A DNA stretch of 64,000 bases. Source: Ichthyophis bannanicus (lineage: Eukaryota > Chordata > Amphibia > Gymnophiona > Ichthyophiidae). Both the position numbers and the translations under genes were made by a program. Location of the stretch: positions 310,001 to 374,000 of the forward strand of contig JAWIIG010000039.1 of the NCBI GenBank assembly GCA_033557465.1. Reading direction: 5' to 3'. The notes under the pieces were generated by a model, which did no database searches, was not told the origin of the DNA, and worked only from the letters and a program-made list of their open reading frames with translations. Positions 1 to 10,262 of the stretch are shown here, piece by piece (within the stretch, counting starts at the first letter, position 1; each line of letters opens with the position of its first letter).

Positions 1-228
1 GTGAAGGACTTGATCAAGGCCGAATTGCCTTCCAGAGGATACACCAAAAGGTCCTGGGAAACAGCAGGGTCTTTTTCCACTTTGGCCTCTGCCCGTCCAT
101 TGCAGGCACACTGGACTGACTTCTGGGGGGTCTCGGGATTCCTGGCGTTTCCTCCTTGAAAGCTTTCTTCTCTGCTTCTGTATTTCAGACCTGTAATTGG
201 TCCTTTCAATGAGGCTCTCAAGTTTGTT
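1..228 (+). pseudogene. possible end of gag of an old DIRS relic
   Basis: A frame from base 1 reads VKDLIKAELPSR, loosely like the LVKDLGESKGGRLPED block near the end of gag in the better DIRS copies of this window. It lies just upstream, on the same strand, of a clear DIRS reverse-transcriptase relic at 1,383, so it may be the same element interrupted by the LINE at 229-1,382. The match is short and the reading frame soon decays, so the assignment is tentative. Confidence 0.3.
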
Positions 229-1382
229 ATGTTATGTTTATTGAGCTTAAGCCTTTCAAACAGCTTTGGGGAAAGAAAGGTTGGCCACTGGCCCAGAAAA
301 GGAAAGGGAATTACAATATCAACAGGACAGTTAAGAGATAAAAGCCACAGAAAGACAGACAGACACAATGGACAAAAACAGAGCAGAAAGGAGAGAGACG
401 AGTGCCGGGATAGACGTAGCTATGTGGGGATAACTTGACTGGGCAGACAGAAAGAGGACAGTGCTACACAGCGGACAAGGACAATAACGCAAATACATGA
501 CATATGTGCTAATATTGTTGAGACCAGAATGCTATCAGGTGGGAAGGGGGAGGTCGAAGGCTGTGGCAAAGAGGTGTGTTTTCAAGAGGGCTTTGAATGT
601 CTTGTGATTCTCTTCCAGTCTAAGGTGGAGGGGTAAGGAGTTCCAGTGCGCAGGACCAGCAGAGAAGAAAGCAGAATTGTGGGTGACTTGGAGATGGGCA
701 CGTGCAGGGGACGGGAGGTGCAGGTGATTAATGTGCACAGACCGCAGGGATCGATTAGGTGTGTGGATCTGAATGAGGTCAAATAAGTACTGAGGAGTAT
801 GGGTATAGATGATCTGATGAAGTAATGTAAGAAGCTTATATTTTGATATAAGTCAGAGGAAGCCAGTGAAGATGTATAAAGAGAGGGGTGACATGGTCAG
901 AGCGTGCAGAATGGAAAATACGTGCTGCCATGTTTTGTATGCGCTGCAACCTGTGTAAGTGAAGTTGGGGAATACCAAGGAAAGTAGAGTTGCAGAAGTC
1001 GAGTCGAGAGATTACTAGAGACATCATAAGGGTAGTGAGGACCTGAGGGGTCAGAAAAGGATGAATGGCACGTATCTGCCGAAGAAAAAAGAAGGAAGTC
1101 TTAACGTGTGAAACATGATCCTGGAAGGAGAGATTAGAGTCCCAAGATCACACCTAAATAACGAAATGAAGACACCAGTGGAATAGCGGAACCTGAGAAA
1201 GAAGGAGTGATCAGAGGAGGAGAGTGTCCATGTGTAAACCAGATTGCAAGTGTTTTGGAAACGTTCAAGTGGAGACAGTTAGTTATTAACGAGCCAATCA
1301 GCCACAGCTGAGAGACAAGAATCGAGGGGGGGCAGATCTGGGGCCCAGACACTCTGTCTCCTTCAGAGGGGGTACCTCCCAT
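229..1382 (-). mobile_element. 5'-truncated L2-type LINE (RT C-terminal region)
   Basis: Minus-strand frames carry the C-terminal part of a non-LTR reverse transcriptase. SSFRYLGVILGL (about 1,140) is the post-palm YLGV motif; then come ISRLDFCNSTFLGIP and HVTPLFIHLHWLPL (about 840-1,010), and HWNSLPLHLR followed by an FKALLKTHLF ending (about 560-660). This order is typical of L2/CR1-group LINEs. Several frameshifts and stops make it a dead copy. The endonuclease and RT fingers are missing, as expected of 5' truncation. It seems to have inserted into the DIRS relic, since DIRS similarity resumes at about 1,383. Both ends are approximate. Confidence 0.75.
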
Positions 1383-2165
1383 TCATTACTATGTAGGTTT
1401 TGGTGCCCATTCCTGAATGTCACCAATAATAGAAGGGTGCTAGACATCATTCAAATTGGCTATGTCCTGGACTGCAAACAGCCGATCCTCGAGTCATTTG
1501 TCATCTCTCCATGTGGTTTGGTGGATATGAGCCAGCGCATGGGGTCATGTTGGACAAGTTACTGCGCCTAAAGGCAGTGGTGCCAGTGGCCTCGGCTGAG
1601 TGGGGCAAGAGAAGATACTCTCTTGGGATGCCAAAGAAGGATGGCTCCTTCTGACCAATGGCCTTAGGGTGGTCAATGCTCCTTTGTGTGAGTTGTGCAT
1701 CTGAATGTAAAATCTGAGATCTGTGATTTCAGAAATGGTCTGAAGGGAGTTTCTAGCGTCTCTGGTTTTTGCTTTCATATCCCGATCTGAGAGGATCGGC
1801 AGAGATGTCTGCGTTTTTTACTGTGTTTGGCTCACAGCGTCAATTTGCCGTCCTCCCTTTGGCCTCTCCACTGCCCCAAGAATGTTCTCCGGGGTCATGG
1901 TGCAAAGGACTATGTGTAGACCCATTTCTGGAAACTGGATTATCTGAGCCCATTCTCTGTCAGAGGCCTCTCTGGTTTTGGCCAGAATAGTGGTGTCCTG
2001 GAATGCCTTGGCTGAGTGGTCAATCAGGGGGCGCGTTGGAGCCTTCCCAATCCCTTGAATTCCTGGGAGCATGGTTGATGCTCTAGTGGGCAGAATTCTT
2101 CTGCCGGAGGAGAGAGTACAGAGATTGTTGAAACATGAAGTGTTCTGTTCTCAGCAGGCTCCAAG
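1383..2165 (+). pseudogene. old DIRS reverse-transcriptase relic
   Basis: Broken plus-strand frames align by eye with the RT of the better DIRS copies. RRVLDIIQIGYVLDC matches WVLEVIRDGYALEF; KAVVPVASAEWGKRRYSL and PKKDGS match the AVVPVPP..GRYSIYFVVPKKD block; QRQFAVLPLASPL (about 1,840) matches the FQALPFGLATA core. The YLDD segment is not recognisable. Frameshifts are frequent, so this is the oldest DIRS copy in the window. It is interrupted on the right by a minus-strand LINE and resumes near 12,267 with RNase H sequence. Confidence 0.6.
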
Positions 2166-2359
2166 GGTTCGGTATTATTTATTCTTTATTATTCTTTATT
2201 GGCAACATTTGATATACTGCCCATAACTGAAGTATTAAAGCGGTGTACAACAGAAAATTTGGGCTGCGGGAAAGTACAGAAGGAAAAGGAACGCCATTAA
2301 ATTGATAGGAAAGTGATAAGGGAGAAAGATAGTCAAGGACAGATAACAATCAAACGAAA
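2166..2359 (-). mobile_element. L2-type LINE, 3' end (left piece)
   Basis: Starts with a T/A-rich tail and the phrase gatatactgcccat...gcggtgtacaa, the reverse of the 3' end (GCGGTATATAAAT with an AAATAA-type tail) seen in other LINEs of this window. The last 15 bases are repeated at 8,592-8,606 as the target duplication of the L1, and the rest of this LINE resumes at 8,607. Confidence 0.65.
2345..2359 (+). repeat. left target-site duplication of the L1
   Basis: The 15 bases AACAATCAAACGAAA occur here and again directly after the poly(A) tail at 8,592-8,606. A duplication of this length abutting a poly(A) tail is the signature of target-primed reverse transcription. Confidence 0.92.
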
Positions 2360-2525
2360 GAGAGGTCACGTGATGCGAGCAGAGTAGTGGTCGCATCCTG
2401 GGAGTGCTCCGTGCCCCACTGCCCAAACCGGCGAATCTGAACCGTGTAAGCCCGCGGAAAACCGCCGAAAAGTTCCCTCGGGTACTTTGGAGGGCATCTA
2501 GTGTGAAGTTTAGAAGACAGATCAA

Positions 2526-3371
2526 ATGGCGACGGCACCCAAGTCGGCCAGGCGAGAGCGGGAGCGGGGGACAGGCTCCAGCAAAATGGCTGACATGGCC
2601 ACACCATCTGGCTCGCCCAAATCCCCGGCCTCACTGGACGTGATGTCAGCGGCGGTGGCCGCGGCTCTATCGCCGCAATTTGAGGCACTTCACGAAAAAA
2701 TGGACAGTCTGCGGGCCTCGGTGGACAGCCTTGGGAGTAGGCTCCAAGAGGCAGAGGACCGCCTGGGGCAAGCTGAGGAGAAGATCGGGACACTGGAGAC
2801 GGAGGCTGCTGGCCTAAGGCATCAGCTTGCACTACACGAGGCTAAACTGGATGATCTGGAAAACAGATCACGGCGCTGCAACCTCCGAGTTATGGGAATA
2901 TCTGAGAGCATCGCCGACAAAGATCTGCAGGGCCATTTGGAGATGTTCTTTGCACAATTACTGAACGGCGAGGAGAGCGGCGGCCCGCTTTGAATTGAAC
3001 GAGCACACCGTGTCGGCGGTAAACAGGCAAGGGATGCCCGGCCAAGGATAGTGCTCGTAAAGTTTGCCTTCTTTCCCCAAAAAGAAAGGATCCTCCGTGC
3101 AGCCCGTCAGAAAGGGGACATTCTCTACAACAACGCGAGGATCCGCGTGGCGCAAGATTACTCAGCGATGCTGAGCAAGAAGCGCCGTGACTACGCTCCT
3201 TTGTGCGAGAAATTAATTGGCGCTGGAATCCGCTTTACGGTGCAGTATCCAGCTAAATTACACATCACTCACGAAGGATCCCACCACGTGTTTGCAGCGG
3301 CCGCGGAGGCAGAGGGGTATGTGAATCGACTGACTGCCAGAGAACAAACACCCCCACTGCCTCCTCGCTGA
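2526..3371 (+). pseudogene. L1 ORF1 (nucleic-acid-binding chaperone), one in-frame stop
   Basis: In L1 elements ORF1 forms trimers that coat the element RNA in cytoplasmic particles. Residues about 40-110 show heptad-like repeats (LHEKMDSLRASVDSL, LQEAEDRLGQAEEKIGTLE), a coiled coil. The phrase LDDLENRSRRCNLRVMGI begins the RRM-like domain, and the part from 3,051 contains VLVKFAFFPQKERILRAAR and the C-terminal domain. A single TGA at 2,991-2,993 interrupts the frame at codon 156. The frame resumes unchanged with IERAHRVGG, so without the stop the protein would be 281 residues. The ATG at 2,526 was chosen because it opens the frame just after the leader. The stop may be a private mutation of this copy. 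Confidence 0.85.
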
Positions 3372-4391
3372 GCCTCCTGGAGTGATCTGCTTGGTGGTGA
3401 TTAGCTGCTTCGCCGAGAAAGGCACCCGGAGAGACACTAGGCCTCAGCATCAGTCAGGCCTGTATATTTGACTGCCTGTAGAATAACAAAGTACCCATTG
3501 CATTGCATTAGGCCATTGTTGAGCTTGTTACAAACTTATGTTGCAGCGGTCGGTTACATTGTACCGGATCCTTCGGGGCAACTTAACAAAGTATCTTGTT
3601 GACTATATTATTTCCCTTGTTCTCCTTACTGCTATCCTGATCAGTTTGCTCTCGGGCGTAGAATTGGGTATTACTTGGCAGTCTGGGGGGCGAGATGTTC
3701 TTATCTAGGTCTTTCATAGTTTTGTTTCATTTCTTTCTCAGTATTATTAAATCGGGCCCAAGGGACTAAGGCTCTGTTCGACGAGCTGGTCCTAAGCCAT
3801 AAAGTAGTCAGGTGGGACGGAGGGAGCTGCCCTACTACTTATCTGTGTAAGCAGTGAATCCCTGGGGGTTGGTACAGACCTCATAGGCAACGAGCCTAGT
3901 GGACTGGATTAAAACGTATGATTATGTTGGCAGCTAAGCTCTCTGTTAGTATTAACATCTACCAGCCTCTGCGGCTGTTACATGGCCCTGTCTTAGTTAG
4001 AGCTTAAAGATTTGCTTTTGCTCGCTGTCATAAGAGGCTAAGTTGCCTAGGGGGGTCTGGGGACTCGGGCACAAGACACCGCCTGAATGGAAGGGAATTT
4101 TACCATTGTCAGAGGTTCCACAGAGCGGGGATTGACCTGCTAGTGGGGTTCCCTTTTTATACATTAACCAGTGGGCGGGGGGGGCGGGCACTCCCAGAGG
4201 GGCCTGGGTTGGACTTCTCAAGGGTGGGGAGGTGGAGAAGGTTCAGAGTATCAGGGGGGAAAGGGGTTGGGGCAGGGATTGGGGAAGGGAGGGAAGGTTA
4301 GGGAGGGTTGGGAAAAGGGGGGGGTTGGGGGGGCGATGGGATCCTGAGGTCATGCGGGTGATAAATTTCGAGCCATTGTACTGGTGTACGA
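3372..4391 (+). other. L1 inter-ORF spacer
   Basis: About 1 kb between ORF1 and ORF2 without a convincing reading frame. Its right end (about 4,240-4,345) is strongly G-rich on the plus strand with many runs of three to six G, giving G-quadruplex potential just before ORF2. No other element is visible in it. Confidence 0.6.
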
Positions 4392-7300
4392 GTGGGCCCC
4401 AGGCTGGGGGGGCTCACTTTCAGATTCTTACCACACCGGCCTCTGGGTGGTGCTATAACCCGCCTTAAGCTGAAGATTGTATCTTGGAATATCTGTGGCA
4501 TAGGCAACCCTATTAAACGTTATAAAGTGCTGCAGGCTCTAGCCCGGCTGCAATGTGACATTGCTTTCTTGCAGGAAACCCACCAGACTGCGGAGGAACA
4601 TGCGAAGCTACAGAGGGACTGGGTAGGGCAGAGTTGGGGGGCCCCAGCACTTGGGAGAAAGGCAGGGGTGGTCCTGCTGATCCATAAGCGTGTGCGCTTT
4701 GTGTTAGAACAGCAATATGTTGACCCTGGCGGCAGATATCTTTTGGTGTGTGGCTCCCTGGAGGGACGACGGGTGGTGTTGGGTAACCTATATGCCCCTA
4801 ATGTCCTGGACAATGCCTTTTATGCTGGTTTGGCCTCACAGGTTGAGCAATTTCCAGAAGCCCCTCTGATCCTAGCGGGAGACTGTAATGGGGTAATGGA
4901 TATCACTTTAGATACTACGGGGGGTGGACAGGAGGGGTGGCGGGTCCCGATAACTAGAGCACTCCAGCGGCTGCTGCGACGACGCCTAGGGTTGGTGGAC
5001 CCGTGGCGGTTACTCCATCCTATGGAACGGGACTTCACACATCAGTCGCGGGCTCACACCTCCAGTGCGCGGATTGACTATGTTCTGCTCTCGGAAAGAT
5101 TGTTCGTGCAGGTGGGAGAGGCAGAGATTGGTCCGAGTGTGATATCTGACCATACGCCTGTGTGGGTAGCTCTGCGGTGGGGTGACCCTGCTCCTCTGCA
5201 GCGCATTTGGCGATTTCCCTTAGGGCTATACGTTGATGCCGAATTTCATGCCTATTTAGAACAAAAATGGGACGAATTTATGGACAACCATCGGCAGCAC
5301 CGTGAGGAACCTGAATTATTGTGGGAAACAGCGAAGGTGGTCCTACGCGGAGACATTATTGCCTACGGGGCGCGGAAAAGGAAGTTGATAGCCTCCCGTA
5401 TAGTACACCTAGAGCGACAAGTCGTTAGGGCTCATCGACGATGCACGGGGAATCCTACGGCAGCTAATAAAGCCTTGCTTTGGGAGTTGCAATCGTCGCT
5501 TAATGAACTGCTTCACCAATGCGCAAAGAAATCCTTGTTTTATTACCGATATCAACTTTATCGTTTTGGGAATAAACCCGGGAGGCTCCTGGCGCGGTGC
5601 TTACGTGGTAGCCGCGGCTCCCGCTTTATAGCGGCATTGCGAGACGATCAAGGCCAGCTGCACACAAATAGCCAAGCAATCGCCCAAATGTTCCGTGGTT
5701 TCTTTCAAAAACTCTATCAGGGAACAACGGGGTCGCTGGCAGCTATGGAAAGCTACCTACAAGATCTACCTCTACCAGTGTTGACAGCGGAGCAGCGCTC
5801 GATGTTGGGTGCACCGGTGACAGAAGAAGAGACGCATAAAGTAATCATGGGAGCTAGCTGCTACAAATCGCCTGGCCCGGACGGCTTTGGAGCAGAGTTC
5901 TATAAATTACTGACAGGCCGCCTCGCCCCGGTACTAACTGAGCTATATCATCGGAGGGTAGAGCAGGGGAAATTTACTTGGGGTATGAATCACGCATTTA
6001 TTACTCTGATTCCTAAACCTGGTAAAGACCCTCTGCAGACTGCCTCTTATAGGCCCATTTCCCTATTGAACTTCGACTCGAAGATACTGGCAAAGATTCT
6101 AGCAAATCGCTTGGCTGATGTTTTGGGGGGTCTGTTACATGAGTCACAGGTGGGTTTTGTACGAGGGAGACATGCGGTGCGGAACTTGAGGAAGATTTTA
6201 GCCTCTATGGAATGGGTGCGTATGCGAGAGCTACAGTCCCTGTTGGTTAGCTTTGACGCTGACAAGGCGTTTGACCGAGTCAGTTGGGACTATTTGGAGT
6301 TTCTCTTACCTCGTTATGGGCTGGGTGACTCCTTTATTGCAATGGTGAAGCTTTTATACACACACCCTACTGCGAGTATTTTATGCAATGGGACCTTATC
6401 TGATTCATTCGCACTTTCGCGCGGCACGCGGCAGGGCTGCCCACTCTCCCCGCTACTATTTGTGTTATCTATTGATCCTTTGTTGCGAAGTATAGCGGGC
6501 TCACCCACGATTCGTGGAGTCCCCGTCGGGCCCGGTGGGTTCAAAATAGCAGCCTTTGCCGATGATATTTTAGTTCATTTATGCGACCCGCAACATTCGC
6601 TGCCAAATCTACTTGCCGAGTTTACTAGATATGGTGACTTCGCGGGATTACGGATTAATCAAGACAAATCGGAAGCTTTGGATGTGGGCGGTCGACTACA
6701 ACAGTGTTGGAAGGGGAGATTCCCGCTGCGGTGGGCGGCGAACTCCATTATTTATCTAGGGATTACCCTTACCAAAGATACATCAGTATTGTACAAACAG
6801 AACTTTGAGCGTATTTGGGTGGCTCTTCGAACACATATTCGGGCATGGATGCCGCTCCCCCTGTCCCTCTTAGGTAGGGCCGCAGTACTGGGGATGGTAG
6901 TACTTCCGCGGATTCTTTATTGGCTACAAACCCTACCAGTCTGGCTACTCCGGCGTGACCTCCTTCGTATCGAGCGGGAGTTTCGTGGGTTCCTTTGGCG
7001 AGGGGCTCGTGCGCGTATCCCCTTATGCCGTCTAAAGGGGGGCTGGAGAACAGGAGGGATTGGAGTACCGGATCTCGGGGCTTATGCTTTGGCTTGCCAG
7101 GCTAGACACCTGGGGGACTGGCTCGGTAACACAGAGCTTTACACTCCAAGAGAGGTGGAAGAGGCTTTGGTAGCACCACACTCACTGCTGGCGGTTCTTC
7201 ACCTCCCACGGGCAGCACTGCCGGGTCACCTAGGGAAAAGTGTGTTGATACGGACAGCGCGTTGTGCGTGGCAACGGCTGAACGTAATATGGGAGACCTC

Positions 7301-8273
7301 CTCAGAGACTTCGAGCTGGCTGCCACTACAGGGAAATGCTTTGTTTCCCCCAGGCTCCGAGTCGGCCCTCTTCGCTCAATGGGCACGAGTCGGAATACGA
7401 CTTTTGGGGCACGTAGTCGACTTGGAAGGGCGGTGTAAGACTTTGGAAGGGCTTTGTCATGAATATAACTTGAGCCCTCGGACTTCCTTGTTCCCGTACC
7501 GACAGTTGTTGCATTATGTGCATTCTGTGGCAAGACGGGACCTGCAGAGCGACCGTTCGGCGCGGATCATAGCGTTTTTCGCCTTGGGCACGGAGGATAA
7601 ACCGACTATTTCGTACTTTAAGAAGGCATTGGATCCCTATGTGCAATCGGTAGACTATTCAATAGAGGAGGCTTCTTGGGCGCGAGAATTGGGCTGTGAG
7701 GTCGCTCAGGGCTCCATAAAGGCAGCGCTATGCAGGGTGGCCGGCCTGGCCGAAGGAGCTCGCTGGCGTGAAATTCAGTTAAAAAGTATTGTCCGGGCCC
7801 ATTTCTCTCCCAGGAGGGCACTGCGTAGTCATCTTACAGATAACGGGGGGTGCCCAAAGTGTGCGCGTCCATTAGCGGACTTAGGTCATATGTGGTGGGG
7901 CTGCTCATATATTCGTCACTATTGGTTGAAAATAGCATCCTTTCTGAGCGATATCCTACACCAGCAGGTCTGCTGGACAGGGCAGCTCATAGCGTTGGAT
8001 CAGTTGGGACCACTCCACCCGAAGGGTAGATGGCAGCAATTATTGATAAGGAAGGCATGTCTGGTGGGGAAAGGCCCTGTACTAAGGCGGTGGTTGGAGC
8101 CTACAGCCCCCTCCTTTTGGGAGTGGCGAAATGGGTTCCATCAATATATGCTACTAGAGAGGCGAAGTGCACAGAGACACCCCCGCCGCTGGGCCTCTTT
8201 TCTCATGGTGTGGATACCCTATATTCAACGTTTAAGGCCCAAAGTTCGTAGCGAGATATTATGTTTGGGGTAG
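4392..8273 (+). CDS. L1 ORF2: APE endonuclease, reverse transcriptase, CCHC
   Basis: The enzyme nicks the target and copies the element RNA at the nick. The endonuclease begins at residue about 27 (LKIVSWNICGIG), with QETH, GDCNGVMD, and RIDYVLLS followed by SDHTPVWV, the catalytic SDH motif. The RT lies at about residues 540-800: SYRPISLLNFDSKI, the DADKAFDRVSW segment, GTRQGCPLSPLLF, and FADDI with both catalytic aspartates. Near residue 1,150 CPKCARPLADLGHMWWGC is the C-terminal cysteine-histidine motif. The frame of 1,293 codons has no stop. The first ATG is 26 codons before the endonuclease core; translation could start elsewhere after the spacer. All key residues I can see are present, so this ORF2 may be functional. 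Confidence 0.93.
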   Translation: MGPRLGGLTFRFLPHRPLGGAITRLKLKIVSWNICGIGNPIKRYKVLQALARLQCDIAFLQETHQTAEEHAKLQRDWVGQSWGAPALGRKAGVVLLIHKRVRFVLEQQYVDPGGRYLLVCGSLEGRRVVLGNLYAPNVLDNAFYAGLASQVEQFPEAPLILAGDCNGVMDITLDTTGGGQEGWRVPITRALQRLLRRRLGLVDPWRLLHPMERDFTHQSRAHTSSARIDYVLLSERLFVQVGEAEIGPSVISDHTPVWVALRWGDPAPLQRIWRFPLGLYVDAEFHAYLEQKWDEFMDNHRQHREEPELLWETAKVVLRGDIIAYGARKRKLIASRIVHLERQVVRAHRRCTGNPTAANKALLWELQSSLNELLHQCAKKSLFYYRYQLYRFGNKPGRLLARCLRGSRGSRFIAALRDDQGQLHTNSQAIAQMFRGFFQKLYQGTTGSLAAMESYLQDLPLPVLTAEQRSMLGAPVTEEETHKVIMGASCYKSPGPDGFGAEFYKLLTGRLAPVLTELYHRRVEQGKFTWGMNHAFITLIPKPGKDPLQTASYRPISLLNFDSKILAKILANRLADVLGGLLHESQVGFVRGRHAVRNLRKILASMEWVRMRELQSLLVSFDADKAFDRVSWDYLEFLLPRYGLGDSFIAMVKLLYTHPTASILCNGTLSDSFALSRGTRQGCPLSPLLFVLSIDPLLRSIAGSPTIRGVPVGPGGFKIAAFADDILVHLCDPQHSLPNLLAEFTRYGDFAGLRINQDKSEALDVGGRLQQCWKGRFPLRWAANSIIYLGITLTKDTSVLYKQNFERIWVALRTHIRAWMPLPLSLLGRAAVLGMVVLPRILYWLQTLPVWLLRRDLLRIEREFRGFLWRGARARIPLCRLKGGWRTGGIGVPDLGAYALACQARHLGDWLGNTELYTPREVEEALVAPHSLLAVLHLPRAALPGHLGKSVLIRTARCAWQRLNVIWETSSETSSWLPLQGNALFPPGSESALFAQWARVGIRLLGHVVDLEGRCKTLEGLCHEYNLSPRTSLFPYRQLLHYVHSVARRDLQSDRSARIIAFFALGTEDKPTISYFKKALDPYVQSVDYSIEEASWARELGCEVAQGSIKAALCRVAGLAEGARWREIQLKSIVRAHFSPRRALRSHLTDNGGCPKCARPLADLGHMWWGCSYIRHYWLKIASFLSDILHQQVCWTGQLIALDQLGPLHPKGRWQQLLIRKACLVGKGPVLRRWLEPTAPSFWEWRNGFHQYMLLERRSAQRHPRRWASFLMVWIPYIQRLRPKVRSEILCLG

Positions 8274-8591
8274 CACTTGGGGTGCCATTATTAGTGGCTA
8301 GAGACGATTCTCCGATGCCCTCATGGATCCCAGGAGGGAGGGGTGGGGGGGGTGGTGGGGGGGGAAGGGGGGGAGGGGAGGGGCGGGCAGGTGGGAATTG
8401 GGAATTGTACAGTGACATGCCCCGAGGCGGAGGATAAGAGACAACCTTACCGGGGTATACCGGCATTTGAACCTGACTCTGTATTAAGAAAAGTTTGAAG
8501 CAATATCATAACGGTTATTGTATGATAGTGTATTGTGTCATATGCTTCTAATAAACAATTAATAAAAAAAAAAATTAAAAAAAAAAAAAAA
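8274..8591 (+). other. L1 3' UTR with G-rich tract and A-rich tail
   Basis: Positions about 8,333-8,395 are nearly pure G with A and T interruptions, a likely G-quadruplex tract like those in other L1 3' UTRs. The element ends in an AATAAA-containing, A-rich tail at about 8,550-8,591. Confidence 0.8.
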
Positions 8592-8606
8592 AACAATCAA
8601 ACGAAA
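8592..8606 (+). repeat. right target-site duplication of the L1
   Basis: Exact copy of 2,345-2,359 directly after the A-rich tail. Confidence 0.92.
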
Positions 8607-8985
8607 ACGCTGAGGGAAGAGACACAGGGGAGGGAAAGGGTGAGCGGGGTGGGGGGGGGAGGGATTATAATGGATAATGGAGAACCCGTAGTGTTGAGTA
8701 GTTGGTGGCAGAGAGCATAGTGAACAGATTATGAATGGCTGGAGGGAGTGGGAAGGTTGAAAGCCTGGCAGAAGAGAGATGTTTTGAGAAGAGCCTTAAA
8801 CTAAGGAAAAGACACTTCAGTGCGAAGAGAATGCGGGAGAGAATTCCAGAGGGCGGGACTTGCAAAGAAGAAGGCAGCGTGACTGGTGGATTCAAGGTGG
8901 GCCTGGGTGGGAGATGGCAGGAAGAGGCGGTTGCCATGTGCCGAGTGGCTTGATGGCGGCAGCAATCAAGATGGTGCAATGGGCA
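8607..8985 (-). mobile_element. L2-type LINE, right piece (C-terminal RT end)
   Basis: Continues the LINE interrupted by the L1. In minus-strand frames an LRLFSKHLSSARLSTFPL-like ending and an ASPALWNSLP-like block (about 8,740-8,880) are the usual C-terminus of L2-type LINE proteins. The frame is broken. The last 68 bases are duplicated at 12,199-12,266 around the Penelope-like insertion. Confidence 0.6.
8918..8985 (+). repeat. 68-bp direct repeat flanking the Penelope-like element (left)
   Basis: Matches 12,199-12,266 with one mismatch in 68 bases. The repeat belongs to the interrupted LINE, so it looks like a target-site duplication of unusual length. Confidence 0.88.
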
Positions 8986-9140
8986 AATATGCAGTGCTTA
9001 AAACAATTGTTCCACACTGGAGGGGAGGTGACATGGATAAAACTCTGTTGAGGTTTGAACAACGTTTTATTTATGAACTCAACACTTTGGAACCATATGG
9101 TTTAAACCAAGAAGTAGACTTAACAGTTTTCTTGGGTTGA
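8986..9140 (+). pseudogene. C-terminal fragment of Penelope-like GIY-YIG endonuclease
   Basis: In Penelope-like elements one protein joins a reverse transcriptase to a C-terminal GIY-YIG nuclease that nicks the target. Only the tail remains: the frame reads MDKTLLRFEQRFIYELNTL, then PYGLNQEVDLTVFLG, ending in TGA at 9,138-9,140. The pattern of a leucine-rich helix, a W/F-I-Y-x-L-x-T-L segment and PxGLN near the stop is typical of this family's end. The RT and the GIY-YIG core are absent. Upstream sequence in the same frame is the duplicated LINE target, not Penelope protein. Confidence 0.75.
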
Positions 9141-9959
9141 TTTCCTTCCCCTCCTCCCTTCTCTACATTACGGTTCTCTCTCATGTACAGACTGAAGTTT
9201 TTTGTTTTACTCAAGCAACATGACTTTTCCTTGTGCACTGTGTTTCCCCCATGTTCCTTTGAGTTGTTATAACATGCCTGTTCACTCCTCCCCTAAGTAT
9301 CATGTTTCCTGCATTTTGGCGCCAAAATCGGCATTTAAAAAGAAGCACAGAACACACCTACTTTTCTTAGCTGGTTTGAACGCGATCTCTGCGATACAGC
9401 TTTTCATGAGCTCCGATTATACAGGGTTATCATTGATGTTTGTATGCTTATCCTGATCGTGAGTTTCCTTTTCGTGGTCTGAAATTCACTGTGACCTCTA
9501 TTTTTGTTCTTGGTTATTTATAATTGTTCATACATTTTTCTCTCTTAGCAACAACAGTACTAGGTTCCACACTAGCCTGCCGTGGTAGTGTTAGTCTGAT
9601 AACGTGCGTCTGGGTGAGTGCTCATAGTTTTAATACACATCTTGTGTGGTCATTTTATATTTTAAACAAGTTTTGGTTCTTCCTCTTTGAGTGTACAGAT
9701 CCCTACTGTGGAATAGCTCACATCTCCCCTTCCTCCTTCTCTGCACTGGTTCTCCGTGTTGCTGTAGTCGATGTGTTTTTTATTTTAACAGATGGTTCAA
9801 TGTGTTATTATTTTGTTTGGTCAGTTCTCTATTTTAGTTTCATTTTTATGAATCGCACTTCCCCCCCCTTTTTTTATGTCTATGTATTTTGTGCAATGGT
9901 AGTTGTATTTATTCAGCGCTACACCCACATCATCTCCTTATTTAGTTCTGTTTTGTATT

Positions 9960-10262
9960 TATTTATTTATTTATTTATTTATTTTATTTAGATTCTCTTA
10001 TATACCGCGCTATTCTGCATCAGTGCGGTTTACATTGAACAAACTGAAATTACATTGAACAGGGTATTATAACTTGGAGATAACTATTTTACAGGGAACA
10101 TGGGCTATGGAGGGTTAAGTGGCTTGCCCAAGACCACAAAGAGCACCTGTGGGACTAGAAACCCCAGTCCTTCCAGCCCAAGGTTGCTGTCCTCTAGTGG
10201 GATTTGAACCCCCGACCTTCCGGCCTGAAGTACCTTGCCCCAACCACTAGGCCACTCCTCCA
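9960..10262 (-). mobile_element. tRNA-headed CORE-type SINE
   Basis: Read on the minus strand, it begins with a tRNA-like head containing an A box (TGGCCTAGTGG) and a B box (GGTTCAAATCC). A central segment with CTTGGGCAAGCCACTTAACC resembles the CORE of MIR-type SINEs. It ends in a LINE-like 3' tail with GCGGTATATAAG and repeated AAATA, shared with the L2-type LINEs here, which probably supply the enzyme in trans. Confidence 0.8.

Larger units (their letters stand above)
2360..8591 (+). mobile_element. full-length Tx1-like L1 retrotransposon
   Basis: A 6.2-kb L1 with short 5' leader, ORF1, about 1 kb of spacer, ORF2, a G-rich 3' UTR and an A-rich tail, flanked by a perfect 15-bp target duplication. 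It sits inside an older minus-strand L2-type LINE. ORF1 (coiled coil plus RNA-binding region) and ORF2 (APE endonuclease, RT, C-terminal CCHC) identify the L1 superfamily. The amphibian-style ORF1 and the long inter-ORF spacer favour the Tx1 branch, which is inference. The perfect duplication and uninterrupted ORF2 make it one of the youngest insertions here. Confidence 0.92.

Noticed and set aside
8203..8466. Proline-rich minus-strand frame opposite the L1 3' UTR
   Set aside because: Produced by the complement of the G-rich tract.
9524..9991. 155-codon hydrophobic frame in the AT-rich Penelope 3' region
   Set aside because: Phe/Ile/Tyr-rich composition is what T-rich DNA gives by chance; no family resemblance.
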